64,000 bases of DNA, from assembly GCA_014843695.1 (NCBI GenBank), contig CM026401.1, positions 45,927,683 through 45,991,682 of the forward strand, in the 5' to 3' direction. The notes under the pieces are model-generated. The model was not told the origin of the DNA. It did not search any database and worked only from the letters and a program-made list of their open reading frames with translations. The position numbers and the translations under genes were made by a program. The DNA comes from Archivesica marissinica (Eukaryota; Mollusca; Bivalvia; Venerida; Vesicomyidae). Positions 1 through 9,373 of this stretch are shown piece by piece. Every line of letters starts with the position of its first letter. Position 1 is the stretch's first letter.

Positions 1-77
1 TATTACAGTTTTATCATAGTGTTTATCATAGTGTTTATTATAGTGTTATCAGTATTTATGATAGTGTTTATTACTTT
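1..77. repeat. degenerate AT-rich simple repeat
   Basis: Imperfect copies of a roughly 13-base motif around ATCATAGTGTTTA run from the window edge, so the left limit is unknown. No coding signal is visible. Confidence 0.5.
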
Positions 78-167
78 TTATCACTCGCTTATAAGACGGG
101 AAGCCACTTTCAGACAAAAATCTGGTGATAAAAATCCTGTCTTATAGGCGAGTAAGTATGGTAGTAT
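78..167 (-). mobile_element. short inverted-repeat MITE (TATAAGAC ends), copy 1
   Basis: The ends are inverted copies of each other: ACTCGCTTATAAGACGGG on the left and CCTGTCTTATAGGCGAGT on the right. The whole 85-90 bp unit is the reverse complement of 48690-48772, and a third member lies near 49155-49316. It has no coding capacity. The superfamily is not certain. Confidence 0.7.
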
Positions 168-207
168 AATAGAGCAGTAAAACACTTCCATATTCACAAA
201 ATGTTCA

Positions 208-699
208 TAACTACATATCTGATAGCAAGAGTTTCCAATAATGTAAACCCCTAACCGACCGAATAAAATGTAACTACATATCTGATAGCAAGAGTTTCCA
301 ATAATGTAAACCCCTAACCGACCGAATAAAATGTAACTACATATCTGATAGCAAGAGTTTCCAATAATGTAAACCCCTAACCGACCGAATAAAATGTAAC
401 TACATATCTGATAGCAAGAGTTTCCAATAATGTAAACCCCTAACCGACCGAATAAAATGTAACTACATATCTGATAGCAAGAGTTTCCAATAATGTAAAC
501 CCCTAACCGACCGAATAAAATGTAACTACATATCTGATAGCAAGAGTTTCCAATAATGTAAACCCCTAACCGACCGAATAAAATGTAACTACATATCTGA
601 TAGCAAGAGTTTCCAATAATGTAAACCCCTAACCGACCGAATAAAATGTAACTACATATCTGATAGCAAGAGTTTCCAATAATGTAAACCCCTAACCGA
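208..699. repeat. 63-bp tandem array, about 7.8 near-identical copies
   Basis: The unit starts TAACTACATATCTGATAGCA at 208, 271 and 334 and continues every 63 bp. Copies are almost identical, which implies recent amplification or homogenisation. A solitary piece of the same unit (CCCCTAACCGACCGAATAAA) recurs at 921-940. Confidence 0.95.
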
Positions 700-942
700 A
701 TGAATGAATGGTGTTTTACGGCGCATCGACATCTAAGGTCATGTAGCGCGCATTAAAGTTATGTTTATTGTCGAGTGTATGAAATAAAATTCTATATAAG
801 TGTATATGCATTACGTAAAAATTAATACTAAGAAGTTATAAAGACGTAAGATTAATTACAGGTAATATATGAATGAATGATTACTACAAAGGCATGATTA
901 ACAATTGATATCGCAGCAAACCCCTAACCGACCGAATAAAAT
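700..942. other. unassigned sequence with a relic of the 63-bp unit
   Basis: No coding or RNA signal is visible. Positions 918-946 repeat the end of the 63-bp unit outside the array, either as a solo remnant or as a clue to a larger parent element. Confidence 0.4.
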
Positions 943-1045
943 GTAATGCTGCGTCTGATCACGATCTATGTTGTTTGCTATTCAGACAAGTGGTTTAACT
1001 TCACTAGCCGAATAGCAAACAGCAGAGTCAGATCAGATGGCGCAG
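943..1045. mobile_element. FB-1 foldback element, outward-facing arms
   Basis: GATCTATGTTGTTTGCTATTC and GAATAGCAAACAGCAGAGTC face each other across about 30 bp. This is the same arrangement as the junction between monomers of the 98-bp array at 44516-47930. It is non-coding. Confidence 0.65.
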
Positions 1046-1154
1046 AACGAGGAAGTTGTAATTATATAATCATGAACATCACACTTGTTCTACCCCATAC
1101 ACATGAAACATAGAATATACACTGTATGTCATTTTTTCACCACAAAAAAATATT

Positions 1155-1388
1155 ATTGTGGAAGTCGTGATAACGCAGTACTAGCGCGTTCGTTTCATGT
1201 GCGAAAGGCCCAGTGTTCGAGTCCCGCTGGAGCCATTACGATTGTGCACGTAGCCAAGGCATTTAAATTCCACGTTGCCTCTTCTACCTCCCACGTGGCG
1301 ACGGATTCCATCAGGAATGAGGTGTCGAGAGTGATTAATGAGTTGTAAGAACTTGTTTCGCAATCGAGCTAAAATAAATTTGTATTTG
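1155..1388 (+). mobile_element. SINE-C, near full length
   Basis: A tRNA-like head contains an A-box-like stretch (GATAACGCAGTACTAGCG) and a B-box-like GTGTTCGAGTCCCG. A unique body follows, then a tail (GAGAGTGATTAATGAGTTGT, then TCGCAATCGAGCTAAAATAA) that it shares with SINE-A. Further copies lie at 4431, 11517, 48922 and 60576. Confidence 0.8.
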
Positions 1389-1479
1389 TCGCCAAGATTG
1401 AGAGGTAGCCCACTTGACCTCTACAAAATATGCATATCCCATTCAAGATGATGCTCTTAAAATGTATAAATAGTTTTAC

Positions 1480-1641
1480 ATCTGAGCGTGAGCTGTAATT
1501 CATCATAGAGCTTCTCGAAGGTGTTATAGCTGGTGCGATCCTCTGGGATGAAGTTCTTCCTGTTCCAGTTGCCACATGCAAATTCAAAGAAATTGTTACA
1601 CGGGTCCACCGTAGAATCCATAGAACCCAACAGTTGGGCGG
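1480..1641 (-). CDS. M13 (neprilysin/ECE-like) metallopeptidase, ectodomain-start exon
   Basis: This internal exon encodes 53 complete residues plus two split codons. It carries the M13 N-terminal signature: SMDSTVDPC, then FFEFACGNW, then FIPEDRTSYNTF and LYDELQ. In the family this stretch follows the membrane anchor and begins the large zinc-peptidase ectodomain, whose cysteines form disulphides. Read on the minus strand, a pyrimidine-rich tract ending TTCTGTTTTAG precedes the exon and GTAAAA follows it. The exon begins with two bases of a codon and ends with one, so both junctions are phase 1. This matches the exons at 5871-6149 and 19861-20368. The HExxH zinc site lies several hundred residues further on and must be outside the window (below position 1). 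The reading frame is intact. The M13 assignment is firm; linkage to the upstream exons is inferred. Confidence 0.85.
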
Positions 1642-1678
1642 CTAAAACAGAAGGGTAGAAAGTATCAACTATCCGAAT

Positions 1679-1762
1679 AGCAAACAGCATAGAGCCTGAT
1701 CAGACGGCACGTTCTGTGCCGGCACGTTCTGTGCTGTCTGATCTGGCTCTATGCTGTTTGCA
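1679..1762. mobile_element. FB-1 foldback MITE, complete hairpin
   Basis: AGCAAACAGCATAGAGCC pairs with GGCTCTATGCTGTTTGC, and the inner arms GATCAGAC and GTCTGATC extend the stem. The loop contains a direct repeat, GGCACGTTCTGTGC, twice. It lies about 40 bp upstream of the M13 exon on the gene strand, within the intron. Confidence 0.8.
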
Positions 1763-1960
1763 AAAGCGATGTTAGTTGTGATTGGAAGGTTAAATGCTAA
1801 AGTGAATACCAGTGGCTACGTAGCACAAAAATACGTGAAAAAGATAAAATGTTGTATTATGAAAACCTACTACCGGTAATAGCCGACAAGAAAAAAACTG
1901 AAATTGATGAGAAATATGATCAGATGGAATATTTTGTCATTCATAATCAAGCATCTAAAT

Positions 1961-2234
1961 ACAGACGGATCTGTAGTCCACGCTGGACTGGTAATCCAGG
2001 GATCGCAGGTTCGATCCCCCGTCTGACCCTAATAAAATTAACAGTCTTTCAGATGGGACATTAAACCGAGGTCTCGTGTCGGTGCTTTACATCGTGCACG
2101 TAAAAGAACCAGAGGAGACTCTGAAATGGGTCTCTGTCTGTATCATTACACTATCCTCCAAACATCTATATTGACTAATCTCTTCAGGAGGCGTCGCTCA
2201 TATGGGCAACCGGTAGCGACGATAAATAAACGTA
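1961..2234 (+). mobile_element. SINE-B, tRNA-Thr-like head, with target-site duplication
   Basis: The head matches the complete copy at 6987 but has lost part of the D-arm. The 3' end is GCGACGATAAATAAACGTAA. The 12-bp direct repeat AAGCATCTAAAT flanks it at 1949-1960 and 2235-2246, fixing both ends and showing retroposition. Confidence 0.88.
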
Positions 2235-2351
2235 AAGCATCTAAATGTGTTTTTTCCACTTACTGTTACTTCTCTGTGTACGTTCCTTCATTTATTATTT
2301 AAAAAAAATTTTTTGCTTTTAAAATAAATGCGTTTCTTTAAATAACAATAG

Positions 2352-2466
2352 TGGTGGGTTTTCTCCCACAGGAAGGACCACATTTACACTTTCATCCGCG
2401 CAAATGAGAGTGATTAATATAAGTTGTTAAAACTTGCTTCGCAATCGAGCTCAAATAAATTTGCAT
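2352..2466 (+). mobile_element. 3' half of SINE-A with a SINE-C-type tail
   Basis: It begins inside the SINE-A body (GTGGGTTTTCTCCCACA, then TTCATCCGCGC). It ends with the CGAGCTCAAATAAATTTGCA tail typical of SINE-C. It may be a chimera or an intermediate of the two families. Confidence 0.65.
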
Positions 2467-3204
2467 TAAATATGTGTTTTGTGGCAATATGAACAAAATG
2501 TGATTACCTGTTTGTATACAATGACCTGTGAGACAAACGGCAGGACTTTGTGCTGAGCTACCTGTAAAACGATAGAGATACGTTAGTTTGATAATCCTAA
2601 AACGAGAGAGATACGGTAGTTTGATAATCCATGTTGATACGCAATATACACAAGTTATTACGGTACACTACACCGATATACTATACCGGTACATTGCAAT
2701 ACTGATCAGAAATATATCATACCCCGATACAAAGACATGCACAGGTTGTTGGGAAAAATTTTCATAGCTTCTCTTTTTATCGTTCTCTTTCTGCAATGAG
2801 AGACATCGGTGAGTTACTGCCCCTGAATACTCCCTAAAAGTATGTAGGTCCTCTTAAGTTGTTTCCTCTGTTTTTATCGTTGTTTCCTTTGCACACCATG
2901 CTATCAATTTTCTTCCATTTTCACATATTATAATTATTATGTTGCTATATCTCGACAGATACCCGACAGTGGGTAACCAATAAGTCAATTTCTTTTTTCA
3001 ATTAACAAACATGATTTGGATAAACTCACATTTATAATAACACAACATCTGGTTATGGAACAACTGTAAAAACAAAGGATTCCAACTGAAAGGCCGGCTA
3101 TACATTTAAAGATAAATGGGATTTTATCTGCCAAGGGAGGTAATAGAAATGCCAGTGAAGTTCCTCATTCTGCTCTATGGTTTACAAATCTCCCATAATG
3201 TGTT
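2467..3204. other. unassigned intronic sequence
   Basis: No gene, RNA or known repeat was recognised. A 31-bp segment (GAGATACGTTAGTTTGATAA and a near copy) is duplicated in tandem at about 2570-2632. Confidence 0.4.
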
Positions 3205-3450
3205 GTCCGATTAGCGCAGTGGTTAGCGCGCTGGCTTCTCACCAATGCATCCCGGGTTCGATCCTCGGACCGGGAAGTATGTGAGATGGTACGGCTGTCA
3301 CCAGATCGGACAGGTGGGTTTCTCCGGGTACTCCAGTTTCCTCCCCACACGAAAGACCACATTAACGCTTTCATCCGCGCCAACGAGAGTGATTAATATA
3401 AGTTGTTAGAACTTCCTTCGCAATCGTTGTAAAATAAATAAAGTTTAAAC
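3205..3450 (+). mobile_element. SINE-A, near full length
   Basis: The tRNA-derived head reads GTCCGATTAGCGCAGTGGTT with A box TAGCGCAGTGG and B box GGTTCGATCC. A body (TGAGATGGTACGG, then TTCTCCGGGTACTCC) follows, and the tail ends AAAATAAATAAAGTTTAAAC. It is the reference copy for about ten in the window. Confidence 0.88.
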
Positions 3451-3507
3451 TTTGTTGTTATTTGGCATTTTGTCGAAATCGTTTAGTGTTGTGCAAATCC
3501 AACTCGC

Positions 3508-3753
3508 TTAACCCATTCAACCCCAAGTAACTGACATGGACTGGTGCGTGATATTTTTAGACCAATAAATTAATAAGAAAATTACATTTGGACCAGTTCA
3601 TTTATCAAAATGGGTAATTTTATCTAAAAATAGTAATAATTATTACTGGCAAAAAAGTGCAGATCCTGATGAGACGGCTCGTTACGAGCCGGTTCATCTG
3701 GATCTACACTTTTCATAAGCCTATTTAGAGGCCTGTGGGGTTGAAAGGGTTAA
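3508..3753 (+). mobile_element. TTAA-1 piggyBac-like MITE, copy 1
   Basis: The ends TTAA-CCCATTCAACCCCA and GGGGTTGAAAGGG-TTAA are inverted repeats flanked by TTAA, the piggyBac hallmark. The interior has a strong hairpin (GATGAGACGGCTCG paired with CGAGCCGGTTCATC). Length without TTAA is 238 bp, with no coding capacity. Confidence 0.87.
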
Positions 3754-3991
3754 TAACTGAAATTATTGTACAACAATACATTACATTTTTTATTTTTTTA
3801 ATGGACATTAGAATAAATACGGTATCTCATTCAAACGTAACAGATATAAATTCACTCAATTGATATATAAATGTCTACCTGTCCAATGAAACTACTGTCA
3901 TAATAATACCACTATGGGCCAATGATAACATATTATTTACAAACACTACTACAAATATGTTTCAAACAAGCTAAATCAATATTCGTAATCC

Positions 3992-4210
3992 GTCTGACCC
4001 AAACAAAATTAACAGTCTTTCAGATGGGATTTTAAACCGAGGTCTTGTGTCAGTGCTGTACACCGTGTACGTAAAAGAACCAGGGGAGACTCTGGAATGG
4101 GTCTCTGTCTGTATCATTTGCACTATCCTCCAAAAATTTAAAATGACTAATCTCTTCAGGAGGCGTCGCTCATATGGGTAACCGGTAGCGACGATAAATA
4201 AATGTAAAAC
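3992..4210 (+). mobile_element. SINE-B, 5'-truncated
   Basis: It starts at the end of the tRNA-like head (GTCTGACCC) and continues through the SINE-B body (TTAACAGTCTTTCAGATGGG) to GATAAATAAATGTAAAAC. Confidence 0.85.
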
Positions 4211-4430
4211 ACACACCAAATCAATACAGGGTGAATAAGATTTAGAAATAAATAATCCAGTGTGTCTATGAAGTCATGCATACAGTAATGATAATAAACT
4301 TCCTCTTTTCCCCGTTTATCATAAAATTGGCCTGCGGGAATCTCTTTCGTGGGAATATCCCTCTATTGTTGGATTCTAGTACTTAACAGCATGATATGAA
4401 CTAAATTTTTGAGAGTGGGAATAAAAATTA

Positions 4431-4617
4431 TACAAATTTATTTTAGCTTGATTGCGAAACAATGTTTTTACAACATTATTTTAGTCGCTCTCGAGACCTA
4501 ATTCCTAATGGAATTCCCTCACTATTGCCAGAGATAGAAAAGACAATGTGGATGTAAGTGTCTTGCCGAAGGACACCACCACCGTGGTTCTGACGGGGCT
4601 CAAACTTGCCCAACTCT
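4431..4617 (-). mobile_element. SINE-C, diverged copy
   Basis: On the plus strand it reads ACAAATTTATTTTAGCTTGA, then CTCTCGAGACCTAATTCC. This is the reverse complement of the SINE-C tail and body. It carries many substitutions and the head is poorly preserved. Confidence 0.7.
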
Positions 4618-5150
4618 GTGGCTCCAGTTACTTCCCCTGATGTCCCAGATAAGGAATGTTTATGTGATAATAACGTTCACTTGTTGGTAGGCTTATAAAT
4701 ACCTCTTCTCGGTCACTGTGGCTCTAGTTACTTCCCCTGATGTCCCAGATAAGAAATGTTTACGAGATAATAACGTTCACTTGTTGGTAGGCTCATAAAT
4801 ACCTCTTCTCGGTCACTGTGGCTCTAGTTACTTCCCCTGATGTCCCAGATAAGGAATGTTTACGTGATAATAACGTTCACTTGTTGGTAGGCTCATAAAT
4901 ACCTCTTCTCGGTCACTGTGGCTCTAGTTACTTCCCCTGATGTCCCAGATAAGGAATGTTTACGACGTGATTAATGTTGGTAGGCTCATAAATACCTCTT
5001 CTCGGTCACTGTGGCTCTAGTTACTTCCCCTGATGTCCCAGATAAGGAATGTTTACGACGTGATTAATAACGTTCACGTGTTGGACTAGGCTCATACATA
5101 CTGCTTCTCGGTCACATGGCAGACACCAAATCCATTACACCACGGAGGCT
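4618..5150. repeat. 100-bp tandem array (5 copies) joined to a tRNA-like A-box segment
   Basis: GTGGCTCTAGTTACTTCCCC recurs at 4718, 4818 and 4918, then after a 93-bp unit. At the right end, the minus strand of 5100-5150 reads GGAGCCTCCGTGGTGTAATGG, an A-box-like tRNA 5' half. The array may therefore be amplified from the body of another tRNA-headed SINE. Confidence 0.8.
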
Positions 5151-5177
5151 CCACAAGTGGGAACAGAAGTGATAATG

Positions 5178-5842
5178 ACCCAGAAAACACGTATTTTTCA
5201 GTAACAGTATACAAAGGCAGATAACTCTAGATAGGCGTAATCTGGATTACCTGCCCTTGGCTCAGAAAACACGTATTTTCCAGTAACAGCATACAAAGGC
5301 AGATAACTCTAGATAGGCGTAATCTGGATTACCTGCCCTTGGCTCAGAAAACACATATTTTTCAGTAACAGTATACAAAGGCAGATAACTCTAGATAGGC
5401 GTAATCTGGATTACCTGCCCTTGGCTCAGAAAACACGTATTTTCCAGTAACAGCATACAAAGGCAGATAACTCTAGATAGGCGTAATCTGGATTACCTGC
5501 CCTTGGCTCAGAAAACACGTATTTTCCAGTAACAGTATACAAAGGCAGATAACTCTAGATAGGCGTAATCTGGATTACCTGCCCTTGGCTCAGAAAACAC
5601 GTATTTTCCAGTAACAGCATACAAAGGCAGATAACTCTAGATAGGCGTAATCTGGATTACCTGCCCTTGGCTCAGAAAACACGTATTTTCCAGTAACAGT
5701 ATACAAAGGCAGATAACTTTAGATAGGCGTAATCTGGATTACCTGCCCTTGGCTCAGAAAACACGTATTTTTCAGTAACAGCATACAAAGGCAGATAACT
5801 CTAGATAGGCGAAATCTGGATTACCTGCCCTTGGCTCAGTTG
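5178..5842. repeat. 82-bp tandem array, about 8 copies
   Basis: The unit CAGAAAACACGTATTTTCCA through CTGCCCTTGGCT repeats every 82 bp (for example 5263 and 5345). The array ends only about 30 bp beyond the splice donor of the Ig-domain exon. Confidence 0.95.
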
Positions 5843-5870
5843 AGCTGACGGAATAAAGCAAAACACAAAC

Positions 5871-6149
5871 CTGGTAAAACAACTGTTGACGTACTGCTAA
5901 CAATGTGGTCACCATTAAAAGTCCTCCAAACATAACACGTATACTTTCCACCTGTCCTTTTGTCCAACAAAATGCTGCTTCCGCTAACATTTTTCCCATT
6001 TGGCAATGTCCACCAGAAAACTGGGTCAAGGTCACTGTGAAGGTCAGAGGTCACTGAGGACACATTACAGACTAGAGATGTAAATGGCTGCCTGTCAATT
6101 AAATCACTGTCCTGAGGTAAATGGTTGATAGAGCGAATCACCGGATCAT
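5871..6149 (-). CDS. Ig-like domain exon, phase 1-1 cassette
   Basis: The exon encodes 92 complete residues forming one immunoglobulin-like domain. Numbered within the exon, the B-strand cysteine is C27 (SLVCNV), the core tryptophan is W45 or W46 (VFWWTLPNG), and the F-strand motif GKYTC contains Y69 and C71. N-glycosylation sequons include NVS and the second NVSG. On the minus strand TGATCTTTCAG precedes the exon and GTTTGT follows CCAG. Both boundaries are phase 1, as is typical of Ig-domain exons, so the exon can be included or skipped without breaking frame. It lies between the membrane-anchor exon (19861-20368) and the M13 exon (1480-1641), same strand and compatible phase. The Ig call is firm. 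Membership in the M13 gene is inferred; a separate gene interleaved in an intron is the alternative. Confidence 0.8.
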
Positions 6150-6297
6150 CTGAAAGATCAGGGGAGACAACAGATGTTAATGATGTATAGGGTAAACTGT
6201 CTATAACGACACCGGACTACATTGACAAACGGTGTTAACCCATTTCATTCTGGATACATTTAAAGGCTACATAGCCAAGTGTCTTAGCAAGATCATC

Positions 6298-6376
6298 TGA
6301 ATAGCAAACAGCATATAGCCTGATCAGACGGCACGTTCTATGGCGGCTGATCTGGCTCTATGTTCTTTGCAAATAC
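6298..6376. mobile_element. FB-1 foldback MITE
   Basis: The left arm AATAGCAAACAGCATATAGC pairs with GGCTCTATGTTCTTTGC. The inner arms are CTGATCAGACGGCACG and GGCTGATC. It is a diverged copy in the intron after the Ig exon's acceptor side. Confidence 0.7.
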
Positions 6377-6585
6377 TGTTTGAACGGTATCCAGAATGAA
6401 ATGGGTTAACTGACATTATCTGTCAGTCCCAGCAATTGTACTATATAATTCATATAAGCACAACCTTGTTGTACTGACACCTGCCTTACCTGTACAACGA
6501 CATTGTTTCGTGGTCCCAGTTAGCACATTGCATGTATTTTCAACCTGTGTAATCTGACTAACCCAAATTACACAATTGGGACAAT

Positions 6586-6854
6586 GTGTGTGTTTTACGT
6601 TTATTTATCGTCGCTAACGGTTGCCCATATGAGCGACGCCTCCTGAAGATATTAGTCATTTTAGATTTTGGAGGATAGTGTAATGATACAGACAGAGACC
6701 CATTCCAGAATCTCCTCTGGTTCTTTTACATGCACGGTGTAAAGTACCGACACGAGACCATCTAACGTCCCATCTGAAAGACTGTTAATTTTATTAGGGT
6801 CAGACGGGGGATCGAACCTGCGATCCCTGGATTACCAGATTAACAGATCCGTCT
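6586..6854 (-). mobile_element. SINE-B with 8-bp target-site duplication
   Basis: The plus strand reads TTTTACGTTTATTTATCGTC and ends at GATCCGTCT, the reverse complement of the SINE-B head. GGGACAAT occurs at 6578-6585 and 6855-6862, immediately outside both ends. Confidence 0.85.
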
Positions 6855-6986
6855 GGGACAATCCAAATATCTTACAGGTAAGCTGTTTCTGAGGTAAGTT
6901 GAGTTAAGCCAATTATCACCTTACAATGTGTGGTCATCAATTGAATGGATTTTTACATTTAGATGTACACATAGCCTATGTTTGGC

Positions 6987-7274
6987 CAGACGGATCTGTA
7001 GTCCAGTGGTAACACGCTGGACTGGTAATCCAGGGATCGCAGGTTCGATCCCCCGTCTGACCATAATAAAATTAAGTCTTTCAGATGGGACATTAAACCG
7101 AGGTCTCATGTTGTTGCTGTACACTGTGCACGTACAAGAACCAGAGGAGACTCTGGAATGGGTCTCTGTCTGTATCATTGCACTATCCTCTAAAAATCTA
7201 AAATGACTAATCTCTTCAGGAGGCGTCGCTCATATGGGCAACCGGTAGCCACGATAAATAAACGTAAAACACAC
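6987..7274 (+). mobile_element. SINE-B reference copy with complete tRNA-Thr-like cloverleaf
   Basis: The head has A box TAGTCCAGTGG, an anticodon stem CTGGA/TCCAG around the 7-base loop CTGGTAA (anticodon GGT, as in tRNA-Thr), and B box GGTTCGATCCC. The body includes GGCGTCGCTCATATGGGC. Near-matching 13-bp repeats ATGTTTGGCCAGA (6978) and ATGTTTTGCCAGA (7275) flank it. It is a SINE head, not a free tRNA gene, because the body continues in register with the other copies. Confidence 0.88.
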
Positions 7275-7720
7275 ATGTTTTGCCAGATTTATTAAGTCAC
7301 TGAAGTGCAAGGATGAATACGCCAAAAAGAAAACACAATTTTTCTAATGATTTGAATGGAACGCCATCCTCAAAACTAACATACAATGTAGATACGGCTA
7401 CACCATTCATACATATTTAATGTTAACATGTACACGTGTATATATCTAACTAATGTATGCATACGCATAAGAAAATTATGCAAATTGGAGAACCTTGTTA
7501 TAACGACAATCTGTGTTATCTAACACAAAATCTTGGTGCGAGTCGATGACGTTATAGACAGGTTTCACTGTATATGATATGTAAAATGTCTGAGTTATCC
7601 AATTCAAATTATCCAGAGGCGTATCCAGGGGGATGTTCAGGGGACCAGAGCACCCCCCTTAATTTGATTTTTCATCTTATTAAATTTGCACCAGCACCCC
7701 ATTTTATCCACATCCTCAGG
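7275..7720. other. unassigned sequence
   Basis: No gene was recognised. The stretch 7618-7665 (GCGTATCCAGGGGG, then ACCAGAGCACCCCCC) resembles the edge of a decayed DNA transposon, but I could not find a matching opposite end. Confidence 0.35.
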
Positions 7721-7970
7721 CTGTATAATTAGCACAGTGGTTAGCGCGCTCGCTTCTCACCAATGCAACCCAGGTTCGAATTCTCGGACCGGTAAGTATG
7801 TGAGATGGTATGGTGGTCGCCAGATCGGACAGGTGGGTTTTCTCCGGGTACTCCGGTTTCCTCCCACACGAATGACCACATTTACGCTTTCATCAGCGCC
7901 AACAAGAGTGATTAATATAAGTTGTTAAAACTTGTTTCGCAATCGTTGTAAAATAAATAAAGTTTAAATA
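7721..7970 (+). mobile_element. SINE-A
   Basis: Head ATAATTAGCACAGTGGTTAG with B box GGTTCGAATTC, the usual body, and tail AAAATAAATAAAGTTTAAAT. Moderately diverged. Confidence 0.85.
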
Positions 7971-8127
7971 AAACAATATGTAGACTATCTGAGTGAGGGG
8001 AGGGGGTCATTTTGCCATTGAATAAATATGTGCGACTGTTTGAAAACAGTGGAAGACGTATTCCTCCACGGTTGGATGTATTTTAGCTATTTTCTAACAA
8101 TCATGAATAGTTAATTATATACTAATA

Positions 8128-8533
8128 TACAGTCAAACCTGTCTTAACCCATTCAACATCAAGTAACTCACATGGACTGGTCCATAATATATTTAGACCA
8201 ATAAATTAATCAGAAAATTACATTTGGACCAGTTCATTTATCAAAATGGGTAATTTTGTCTTAAAATAGTAATATTACTGGCAAAAAAGTGCAGATCCTG
8301 ATGAGACGGCTCGTTACGAGCCGGCTCATCTGGATCTACACTTTTTGTAAGCCTATTTAGAGGTCTGTGGTGTTGAAAGGGTTAAGCAGCCAGCCAAGGG
8401 CATCTCAGAAAGTAGCTGCTTAGCACAGACAGATAGCTGCCTAATTGAGGTCAAGTGTATAATAAAACAACTTATTGGGAATCTGGAAACTGACTGCTTA
8501 ATAGAGGTGACCACTAACATAGGTTTGACTGTA
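8128..8533. mobile_element. TG-1 TA-flanked MITE, interrupted by TTAA-1
   Basis: The ends CAGTCAAACCTGT and AGGTTTGACTG are flanked by TA, as in Tc1/mariner-Tigger elements. The interior matches the uninterrupted copy at 49357-49534, except that a TTAA-1 element sits at CCTGTC-TTAA-GCAGCC. Confidence 0.82.
8144..8385 (+). mobile_element. TTAA-1 MITE nested in TG-1
   Basis: CCCATTCAACATCA to GTGTTGAAAGGG is bounded by TTAA at 8144-8147 and 8382-8385. The empty site is present at about 49370 in the other TG-1 copy. Confidence 0.9.
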
Positions 8534-8763
8534 TTCTAATGAATTTGTTTTGTCTGTAGCTTTTAATTTTGACAGCAAACAGAAACTAACTGGAAAATTA
8601 GGCTCCAGACGGGGCAGTTAAAATTATTAAAATTTGAAAACAAATATTATAGATCTTTTTTTTCTTTTCTTTTTTTTCTTCTATTTCTTTATTTACTCAT
8701 TTCTATGAACGAGAATTAAATATTATTTATTCTTTTAAAATAACGAGTACCGGAATTTGTTTT

Positions 8764-9015
8764 TTAAATTTTGAAACATTCATATATAACTGCCATTTCA
8801 TATTTCATTATGTTCATTATATTAGCATGTTTCTTTCTGTTTTCGTTAATGATGTATGCCTTATGTATAGAGAATCCAATTATAGAGTATTCCGAAGTTT
8901 CCATCTTGTAACCTAAAGACAATCTATTAAAATCATTTTCTATCCCGCATTGATTGAGAATTTGTATCATATTTTGCCAGAAAGGAACTGCTAAATTGCA
9001 CTACACGAAAAAAAT
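8764..9015 (-). pseudogene. non-LTR retrotransposon ORF2 C-terminal fragment
   Basis: The minus strand encodes FWQNMIQILNQ, then LSLGYKMETSEYSIIGF, a HKAYI stretch and NIMNIMKYEM before a stop. This pattern (aromatic start, LGYK, then a basic Lys-rich helical end) resembles the C-terminal tail of LINE polyproteins. No reverse-transcriptase motifs are present and upstream sequence is lost. The assignment is by similarity of pattern, not by alignment. Confidence 0.5.
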
Positions 9016-9373
9016 GTTCCTAGTTACCTACACTGCTGCATAGCCGACAATTTGGAGAATTTGTTAATCTCCATACGAATAAATATTGTCCCCGTTGGTA
9101 AAATGTTATTTATGACAGGCCCTTAGCCACACTGAGGTTAAAATTTCCAAAGCAAACAAAAAGAAGGAAAATTTAAATAAATAAAATGCAAAAAATATCC
9201 CTTTGCTGTATAAAATGTTGTCTGCTAAAGAGTTGAAAGGTCAGTACATAATTATACGTCTAAACTCATTAAATCAGAAAATGCAGGAAATCACTTCTAT
9301 ACCCCAACAATTTTAAGGGGGAACATGCCCCTGGAGCCCCCTAGTTTGCCTCGGTTGAAATGTGCCTCTGGCT
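9016..9373. other. unassigned sequence
   Basis: No gene or RNA seen. A G/C-rich patch at 9314-9345 (GGGGGAACATGCCCCTGGAG) resembles a transposon edge but has no identified partner. Confidence 0.35.

Noticed and set aside
6987..7060. A free tRNA-Thr gene
   Set aside because: The same head is followed by the same SINE-B body in seven other places in the window.
7618..9370. A single larger DNA transposon bounded by GCGTATCCAGGGGG and GTGCCTCTGGCTAC-like ends
   Set aside because: The inverted match is only about seven bases and unrelated elements fill the interior, so boundaries cannot be supported.
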